Source of the DNA: G965215055 sp965242685
Lineage (GTDB): Bacteria; Pseudomonadota; Gammaproteobacteria; UBA4575
DNA: 64,000 bases
Direction: 5' to 3'
Assembly: GCA_965242685.1 (NCBI GenBank)
Contig: OZ251487.1
Span: 1,488,001-1,552,000 of the forward strand
Below are positions 57,866 to 64,000 of this stretch, piece after piece (position 1 is the stretch's first letter; every line of letters starts with the position of its first letter). The notes under the pieces were generated by a model. It saw nothing but the letters and a program-made list of their open reading frames with translations, was not told where the DNA came from and searched no databases. Position numbers and translations under genes: made by a program.

Positions 57866-59095
57866 TTGAGGCACCGCACCGACACCATGCAACCTACGGG
57901 GGAGCAGATGAGGCATGACGGCAACCCGGAGCCGGCCGCTCACCTTAAGGCCGTGCGCGAGGTCATCCGCACCGAATACCGTAAAAAACACGCCGATCCC
58001 TGGGTCATCGCCTATTCCGGCGGCAAGGACTCAACCCTACTCTTACATTTGACGTATGAGGTCGTGCTGTCGTTTCCCCCCGAAGAAAGGCGGCGCAACA
58101 TTTACGTAGTCGGCAACAATACCCTCGTCGAATCCCTGCCCGTCATTCGACACTTGAAAAAAACGATGGCCGTCGTGGCCGAGGCCGGGCGTAGAGATGA
58201 TCTGCCGTTGAAGACGGAAATTACCGAACCGTGCGTAGACCAAACTTTTTGGGTCAACGTGATCGGGCGCGGGTACATCCCGCCAACCCGGAACTTTCGC
58301 TGGTGCACCGACCGGATGAAAATTCTCCCCACCAACAGGCTGCTTGAAAAACTTATTCTTAGGCATAAACGCGCCGTCCTGTTGATCGGTACGCGAAAAA
58401 CCGAGTCCCAAAACCGCCGCCGCACCATGAAAAAATACGGCGTCCAGGCGGACAAGATGAACCCGCACGGCACCATCAAGGGTTGCAGGATGTTTGCGCC
58501 GTTGGCCGATCTGAACGACGAGGACGTTTGGGCGATCCTACTGCAACGCAAGCCGCCTTGGGGCGGCACTCATCGCAATCTGATCACACTCTACCGCAAC
58601 GCCGGCGGGGGAGAATGCCCACTCGTATTGACCAAAGACGATGCCCCCTCGTGCGGCACGACTTCGCCGCGCTTCGGATGCTGGACGTGCACCGTTGTCA
58701 AAAAGGACAAAAGTTTACGCGGTTTGATCGACTCCGGGCACGAGGACGAAGAAAAACTGGAAGCACTCGCAGATTTTCGGGAGTGGCTGATAGAATTGCG
58801 CGAGGACAACCAGAACCGTTTGCCTGTTCGCCGCAACGGAAGCACCAAGATGAGGGCGAACGGCACGCGTGTCTACGGCCCGTTTAAACTTCCGGTAAGA
58901 AAGAAAGTCCTAGACGAGTTGTTGCACCTACAAGAGCAAATCGACGAACTGCTCATCTCCCGTTCCGAAATAGAGATGATCGAAGACATCTGGAGAGTGG
59001 ACGAGATCCGCGAAGAAGGAAGACTCGCCCTGATAGCAACGAATCTTCTGGGGCCGTCCACCCAAGCAGAGTTGACCGGTTTGACAACGGGTTAA
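57866..59095 (+). CDS. dndC: DNA phosphorothioation protein DndC (PAPS-reductase fold)
   Basis: The 409-residue protein has the PP-loop SGGKDST at 51-57 and, after a CTDRMK segment, a four-cysteine cluster at C251, C263, C272 and C275 that holds the [4Fe-4S] cluster in DndC. DndC works with the DndA or IscS desulfurase and DndD/DndE to replace a phosphate oxygen of DNA with sulfur. The C-terminus is shorter than typical DndC. The TTG at 57866 or the ATGs at 57887 or 57908 may start it; the last follows GGGGGAG. dndB follows, but dndD and dndE are absent. Confidence 0.85.
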   Translation: MRHRTDTMQPTGEQMRHDGNPEPAAHLKAVREVIRTEYRKKHADPWVIAYSGGKDSTLLLHLTYEVVLSFPPEERRRNIYVVGNNTLVESLPVIRHLKKTMAVVAEAGRRDDLPLKTEITEPCVDQTFWVNVIGRGYIPPTRNFRWCTDRMKILPTNRLLEKLILRHKRAVLLIGTRKTESQNRRRTMKKYGVQADKMNPHGTIKGCRMFAPLADLNDEDVWAILLQRKPPWGGTHRNLITLYRNAGGGECPLVLTKDDAPSCGTTSPRFGCWTCTVVKKDKSLRGLIDSGHEDEEKLEALADFREWLIELREDNQNRLPVRRNGSTKMRANGTRVYGPFKLPVRKKVLDELLHLQEQIDELLISRSEIEMIEDIWRVDEIREEGRLALIATNLLGPSTQAELTGLTTG

Positions 59096-59146
59096 TCAGG
59101 CTTTGGGGGCCTGAGGCAAACAACACAACCAATAAGAGCACTAATA

Positions 59147-60415
59147 ATGGCTACGATGATTCCAGCAATGAGGGCACAGCTAGGGAATACGGAATACTAC
59201 ATCCTAACAATGAAAGCGGAGGAATTAGTAACCAGAGTCAAAATTCTCAAAGAGATGGAAGGGTGGGAAGGTGTGTCTATTCAAGAGCGTTACCAGCGTG
59301 ACATTAATTATAGCCGTGTTAAAGAACAAATTGCCCCCTACTTGGCCGAAAACGACTCACGCTTTTTCGGTGCGGTGATCGTGACGGCCATGAACTTTGA
59401 CGAGTCAGTTTCATTCGAGCCATTGCCCGACATGACAACGAAAGGCTTGCCCAAACCGTATCAAACCGCAGCATCCAGTATGGGATTTTTAATTTTCACA
59501 GGCGGAGAGGTACTTGTTCCGTTGGATGGGCAGCACCGCCTCAAGGCGATTGAGTTTGCCATTACCGGGCGCGACGAAAAAGGGCGTGGTATTGACGGTA
59601 TTACCCCTTGTGCGCAACTCGCCCGGGAAGACGTTACCGTTATCCTGGTGCCTTACGACCCACAAAAGACGCCTGAAATTTTCACTCGGGTCAACCGATA
59701 CGCCAAATCGACCACAATCGGACAAAACATCGTTACCGACGACGATGACTTTGCCGCCGTGCTGGCCCGCGAAGTTACCAATGCATTAATCAGCGGCAGG
59801 CTTGTCAAATATGCCAGTAATACCTTACGCCTGAAAGCTCATGAATTTACTACCCTTGCCATTATCTACAGCTGCAACAAGGAGATTATCCAGGAAACGT
59901 TTGCCGTCAAGCTGGACACGAAAAAACTGCCGGATCCCGACAAACGAAGTCTCTACGCCAAAAAGGTATTTGAGGTATGGGAAACATTGTTGAAAAAAAT
60001 TGACGTGTTTGCCGATGCGCTCCATGATCGGAAAGAAACGGGTGACGACCGACGTCGGGAGATAAGAAAAACAAACTTGCTGGGCAAACCGGTTCCACAG
60101 GAATGTCTGGTACGCGCCTTTATTCGTCTGACGGGCGCCCCTACAAATATGGGTGACGAGGAGGCGTGCGAACGCCTGAATGCCCTGCCTTGGGGGATTA
60201 CCGAAGAAGACCTGAAAACCTGGAATCTCGTCCTTTGGACAGGCGGTGTGGACGGCAGGATCATCACTAAAAACCGCAACCTGACAACCGACATTATCGC
60301 CTATCTTGCCGGCGAAAGAATTACAGACGAACAAAAAGCCGAATTACTGGAAGCCTACCGCAAAAAATTTCCGGAAGCCAAACGCAAGACAAAAGAATTG
60401 CCCAAGTTAAACTAA
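59147..60415 (+). CDS. dndB: DndB-like DGQHR-domain protein
   Basis: The 422-residue protein carries the signature LDGQHRLKAIEF near residue 124 and the downstream ARVNRYAKS-type segment (TRVNRYAKSTTIG), the features of DGQHR/DndB proteins. DndB represses dnd operons and modulates the level of modification. It lies 51 bp after dndC, the reverse of the usual dndB-C-D-E order. The next gene is the unrelated ppx, so the locus has lost or never had the rest. Confidence 0.86.
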   Translation: MATMIPAMRAQLGNTEYYILTMKAEELVTRVKILKEMEGWEGVSIQERYQRDINYSRVKEQIAPYLAENDSRFFGAVIVTAMNFDESVSFEPLPDMTTKGLPKPYQTAASSMGFLIFTGGEVLVPLDGQHRLKAIEFAITGRDEKGRGIDGITPCAQLAREDVTVILVPYDPQKTPEIFTRVNRYAKSTTIGQNIVTDDDDFAAVLAREVTNALISGRLVKYASNTLRLKAHEFTTLAIIYSCNKEIIQETFAVKLDTKKLPDPDKRSLYAKKVFEVWETLLKKIDVFADALHDRKETGDDRRREIRKTNLLGKPVPQECLVRAFIRLTGAPTNMGDEEACERLNALPWGITEEDLKTWNLVLWTGGVDGRIITKNRNLTTDIIAYLAGERITDEQKAELLEAYRKKFPEAKRKTKELPKLN

Positions 60416-60456
60416 CTCATAGTTGAACGGTTTATCGATGAACACCGCGTCGCCCC

Positions 60457-62007
60457 ATGGCCACCGTCTCCCGCGCTGATTACCCCGACGAACCTGCTGC
60501 CGCGACCGCTTCTTCGGTCATTGCCGCGGTAGACCTGGGATCCAACAGCTTTCACATGGTGGTGGCGCAAGACCAGCACGGGCAGCTAAAGGTCATTGAT
60601 CGCATTCGTGAGATGGTGCGGCTGGGCGCCGGCTTAAGTCAGTCGGGGGAGCTTTCACGGGATTCACAGGAGCGGGCACTGGAATGCCTCCAGCGTTTCG
60701 GTCAGCGCTTGCGCGAGATGCACGCGGATTCGGTGCGCGTAGTGGGCACCAACACGTTGCGGCTTGCCAGCAACAGCACCGAACTGATACAGCGCGCGGA
60801 AGATGCGTTGGGACATCCGATTCAGGTGATCTCGGGCGTTGAAGAGGCGCGTTTGATCTATCAGGGCGCGATCCAGTCCCTTACCGGCCCGGACGGAAAA
60901 TGGTTGGTCGTGGACATCGGCGGCGGCAGTACGGAAATTATTGTCGGTGAACAGGGCAAGCCACTGTTGATGGAAAGCGTGCAGATGGGCTGCATCGGCA
61001 TCAGCGAGCGATTTTTCGCCGGCGGCGGGGGAGTACTGGAAAAAAAGAAATTCAAAAAGGCACTGGTTGAAACGAGGTTGCAGTTGCAGCCGATCACCTC
61101 GGCCATAAAGGAATTGGGATGGGAACACGCGGTGGGTACCGCCGGCACCATTCGCGCCGTCGCCGAATTGATGCGTGAACTCGGACTCAGCGACCAGGGC
61201 ATTACCTACAAGGGGATCAACGCCGTCATCGCCAGACTACAGGAAGCCGAATACATCGAACACGCCGCTTTCGACAGCCTGGCAAAGGAACGTTACCCGG
61301 TTTTTTCCGGCGGTATCGTCATACTCAAGGCGATCTTCAAAGAACTGGACATCAAGAGGATGGTGGCCTCGGAAGGGGGGATGCGCGAGGGCTTGTTGTT
61401 TGATCTGGCCGGCAGGATCCACCATCGGGACACCCGCGACCGCACGGTATATTCCCTGATGCGGCGTTATCACATCGACTTCAACCATGCGGCAAGGATC
61501 AAATCCACCACGCTGTACCTGATAGACAAGCTGTCGGGCGTGTGGAATGTCCATAGCGACCTTGCGTACCAGTTTTTGACCTGGGCCGCCGATCTCCATG
61601 AGATCGGCCTGGACATCTCCCACTCCCGTTATCACCAGCATGGCGCATACCTGTTGAACAATGCCGATCTACCCGGATTTTCATGGAATGAACAACGGCT
61701 GCTGGCATGTCTGGTGGGCAACCATCGGCGCAAGATCAACTCCACCTTGATCGCTCAGTTTCCGGCACGTTGGCAGGAACAGGTAACCTACATGATCGTG
61801 ATCCTGCGCCTTGCGGTGCTCATCCATAGAGATCGCGCCCCCAAGAAGATCCCACCGGTCACCATTCGTGACAGTCAGGGAAATCTAGAGATCCAGTTTG
61901 CCGACAAGTGGCTGGAAAAACACCCGTTGACCGTCGCCGAGTTGGAACGGGAAAAGGCCTATCTGAAGGTCTTGAACGTCAACGTCGATATTGCCGAATC
62001 GCGTTAG
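60457..62007 (+). CDS. ppx: Exopolyphosphatase (Ppx/GppA)
   Basis: The 516-residue protein has the ASKHA-fold start VIAAVDLGSNSFHMVV with DLGSNS near residue 28, VVDIGGGSTEIIV near residue 150, and a C-terminal HD-like region (HEIGLDIS near 388). Length matches Ppx rather than the short GppA forms. It removes phosphate from the ends of polyphosphate. The stop codon TAG overlaps the TAA of the convergent ppk gene, so the two genes share a 3' end. Confidence 0.92.
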   Translation: MATVSRADYPDEPAAATASSVIAAVDLGSNSFHMVVAQDQHGQLKVIDRIREMVRLGAGLSQSGELSRDSQERALECLQRFGQRLREMHADSVRVVGTNTLRLASNSTELIQRAEDALGHPIQVISGVEEARLIYQGAIQSLTGPDGKWLVVDIGGGSTEIIVGEQGKPLLMESVQMGCIGISERFFAGGGGVLEKKKFKKALVETRLQLQPITSAIKELGWEHAVGTAGTIRAVAELMRELGLSDQGITYKGINAVIARLQEAEYIEHAAFDSLAKERYPVFSGGIVILKAIFKELDIKRMVASEGGMREGLLFDLAGRIHHRDTRDRTVYSLMRRYHIDFNHAARIKSTTLYLIDKLSGVWNVHSDLAYQFLTWAADLHEIGLDISHSRYHQHGAYLLNNADLPGFSWNEQRLLACLVGNHRRKINSTLIAQFPARWQEQVTYMIVILRLAVLIHRDRAPKKIPPVTIRDSQGNLEIQFADKWLEKHPLTVAELEREKAYLKVLNVNVDIAESR

Positions 62008-64000
62008 AACTTAACGCGCGCCAGCCGTGTTAGCAGCGTCTGTTGTGCGCTATAGGCGTCCGGATCATCGTGCATAGCGGGCGGTGAGTAGGTGCCGTCC
62101 GGTTGCAGAATCCAGGCTTGGCGGTTGTCTTGCAGGTACGTCTCAAGCTCACCGATGATGCGCTTGCATGAGAGTGCGTCCCGTATCGGCCAGCAGACCT
62201 CAATCCGGCGAAAGAAGTTTCTGTCCATCCAATCGGCGCTGGAACAAAATACCTTGGGATCCCCGTCGTTGTGAAAGTGGTATACGCGCGTATGCTCCAG
62301 AAAACGCCCGACGATAGAGCGCACCTCGATATTTTCCGAGACGCCGGGCAATCCCGGACGCAAGCAACAGACCCCCCGCACGATCAACCGGACTTTCACG
62401 CCGCTACTGGAGGCGCGATACATCGCCCGGATAATCTGCGGTTCAACCAGGGAATTAAACTTTGCCACGATGCGCGCGGTACGCCCCTGTCGGGCGTGTT
62501 CAATCTCGTTTTCGATCAGCTCGATGAGCGTTTTGTAAAGGGTGAACGGCGCTTGCAGAACGGCGTTCAGGGTAGGCACTTTGGTAAAGCTGGTAAGCTC
62601 GAGAAAGATCTCATGGGCGTCGGCGGTCAGTTGCCGGTCGCTGGTGAACATCCCGTAATCCGTGTATAGGCGCGCCGTTTTTTCGTGGTAGTTGCCCGTG
62701 CCAAAGTGCGCGTAGCGGCGCAGGCGGAACCGCTCGCGGCGCACCACCAGGATCATCTTGCCGTGTGTCTTCTTGCCGACGATGCCGTAGACGACATGCG
62801 CGCCGGCCTTTTGCAAACGGTTTGCCAGGGAGATGTTTTCGGCCTCGTCAAAACGCGCCATCAATTCGATGACCACGGTCACCTCCTTGCCCGCCTTGGC
62901 GGCCTCTACCAGGTTGTCGACAATCGGCGAATCCGGCCCCGTTCGGTACAGCGTCTGTTTGATCGCCAGCACCTTGGGATCGCCCGCCGCCTGCCGCACG
63001 AAATCGATCACCGGCGCAAAAGACTGATAGGGGTGGTGCAACAGAATATCCCCCCGATTGATCAGCGTGAATATATCGGCGTGACCGAAACTCTGTGCTT
63101 GTCCGGGAGTGAACGGCGGATACTTCAGGTCGGGGCGATCAACCAGGTCATAGGTCTGGCTGAGGCGGTTCAGGTTGACCGGCCCGTTGACGCGATACAC
63201 GTCCACCTCATCCAATGAAAACTGTTGCAACAGGTACGTCAGCAGCTCTTCCGGGCAGTTGTCCGCAACCTCCAGGCGTACCGCATCGGCATATTTGCGA
63301 GACGCCAGCTCACCTTCTAAGGCGCGCATCAGGTCGTCTATTTCCTCGTCGTCGAGAAACAGGTCGCTGTTGCGGGTCAAGCGGAATTGATAGCTGCCGC
63401 ATACCGTAAGACCTTCGAACAGTTCGCTGACGAAGGCGTGCATGATGGAAGACAGAAAGACGTAGCTTTCCCCCTCCTCGTCGCAGACCTCGGCGGGGAC
63501 GCGAATCAGGCGCGGCAGCGAGCGCGGCGCCGGGACGACGGCGTACTTTCCTTCGCGTTCAAACGCATCCGAGCCGTCCAGCTGGACGATGAAATTGAGC
63601 GATTTGTTGATGATACGCGGGAACGGGTGCGCCGGATCCAGGCCCAGCGGACTCAGTGCCGGCTCCACTTGATCGAGAAAATAATGGTACAGCCATTCGT
63701 TTTGTTTCGATGTCCACTGCTCGCGCGCGATGAAACGGATGTTTTGTGCCTCCAATTCCGGGCGCATTTCCTCATTGAAGACGCGGTATTGCTCGGTGAC
63801 CAGTTCCGAGGCCTCGTCGTGAATCTGCTTCAGCAGGTCGTGCGACGTGATCTCATCGGCGGTGGTGTGGCGGATGCCGAGTTCGATGTGCTGTTTTATG
63901 CCGCCTACGCGAATCTCAAAAAACTCGTCCAGATTGGTACAGGAAATGCACAGAAACTTGAGACGCTCCAGCAACGGCGTGGACGTGTCGCGCGCCTGTT
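62004..64000 (-). CDS. ppk: Polyphosphate kinase Ppk1 (5' end off window)
   Basis: The open frame on the minus strand runs to the window edge. The first visible residues (QARDTSTPLLERLKF, then NLDEFFEIRVGG) are an internal part of Ppk1, so about the first 50 residues are missing. It continues through the head and catalytic domains, including KQTLYRTGPDSP, the phospho-His region YGIVGKKTHGKMILVVRRE and a late HFHNDGDP. Ppk1 makes polyphosphate from ATP. It faces ppx tail to tail with overlapping stop codons, an arrangement that could make opposing transcripts interfere. Confidence 0.94.
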   Translation of the reverse strand, partial: QARDTSTPLLERLKFLCISCTNLDEFFEIRVGGIKQHIELGIRHTTADEITSHDLLKQIHDEASELVTEQYRVFNEEMRPELEAQNIRFIAREQWTSKQNEWLYHYFLDQVEPALSPLGLDPAHPFPRIINKSLNFIVQLDGSDAFEREGKYAVVPAPRSLPRLIRVPAEVCDEEGESYVFLSSIMHAFVSELFEGLTVCGSYQFRLTRNSDLFLDDEEIDDLMRALEGELASRKYADAVRLEVADNCPEELLTYLLQQFSLDEVDVYRVNGPVNLNRLSQTYDLVDRPDLKYPPFTPGQAQSFGHADIFTLINRGDILLHHPYQSFAPVIDFVRQAAGDPKVLAIKQTLYRTGPDSPIVDNLVEAAKAGKEVTVVIELMARFDEAENISLANRLQKAGAHVVYGIVGKKTHGKMILVVRRERFRLRRYAHFGTGNYHEKTARLYTDYGMFTSDRQLTADAHEIFLELTSFTKVPTLNAVLQAPFTLYKTLIELIENEIEHARQGRTARIVAKFNSLVEPQIIRAMYRASSSGVKVRLIVRGVCCLRPGLPGVSENIEVRSIVGRFLEHTRVYHFHNDGDPKVFCSSADWMDRNFFRRIEVCWPIRDALSCKRIIGELETYLQDNRQAWILQPDGTYSPPAMHDDPDAYSAQQTLLTRLARVKF

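Overview
The window looks like the chromosome of a sulfur-oxidising, probably chemolithoautotrophic proteobacterium; Gammaproteobacteria is my best guess. Three gene sets support this: the dissimilatory APS reductase genes aprBA (26342-28859, minus), a Qmo/Hdr-type electron-transfer operon qmoA-qmoB-hdrC-hdrB (15713-20811, plus), and the Rubisco-activase-type genes cbbQ and cbbO. A PPi-dependent phosphofructokinase, a proton-translocating transhydrogenase and a ppx/ppk pair fit an energy-thrifty autotroph. No rRNA, tRNA, integrase or transposase was recognised. The species cannot be named from this sequence.

Layout. 1-6.6 kb holds housekeeping and redox genes: a TVP38-flavin disulfide reductase fusion, a FAH-family enzyme, a SIS isomerase, a SixA phosphatase, a Rieske protein with an FNR-like reductase, a small Cys-rich protein and a uracil-DNA glycosylase. 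6.7-8.1 kb is AT-rich; it holds a 37-residue membrane peptide with a hairpin over its start codon, and a deoxyribosyltransferase-like/ATP-cone fusion. 8.2-15.5 kb carries cbbO and cbbQ, separated by a thioredoxin-TPR protein, hypothetical genes and a sugar transferase with a 21-base G/C homopolymer. 15.7-31.9 kb is the sulfur and carbon core: qmoAB-hdrCB, an acetolactate synthase, aprBA and PPi-PFK. 32-36 kb starts with adk and a DUF3301 gene, then a cassette of tiny membrane, secreted and His-rich proteins bounded by two imperfect copies of a roughly 130 bp sequence. 36.2-38.5 kb has a ferredoxin-reductase, a second Cys-rich protein and a rhodanese.

From 38.6 to about 54.5 kb the window reads as an accessory or defence island: a two-TM coiled-coil protein, a 37-residue membrane peptide, a DUF2513 protein, a PIN protein with its partner, a type I restriction-modification locus (HTH-fused hsdM, hsdS, an AAA ATPase, fic, hsdR), a YgjP-type metallopeptidase and an orphan DNA methyltransferase. 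This island carries unusual repeats: three 71 bp tandem repeats between fic and hsdR, short tandem repeats across the hsdR stop, a vestigial hsdR start before fic, and a 156 bp copy of an hsdR internal segment downstream.

54.6-57.6 kb is pntAB. 57.9-60.4 kb is a dndC-dndB pair without dndD or dndE. 60.5-64 kb is ppx and ppk, tail to tail with overlapping stop codons; ppk runs off the window.

How the genes work together: AprBA oxidises AMP plus sulfite to APS, and QmoAB-HdrCB is the likely route for those electrons to or from the membrane quinone pool. CbbQ/CbbO, PPi-PFK and PntAB serve carbon fixation and NADPH balance. The restriction, Fic, PIN and Dnd-type genes are probably genome defence.
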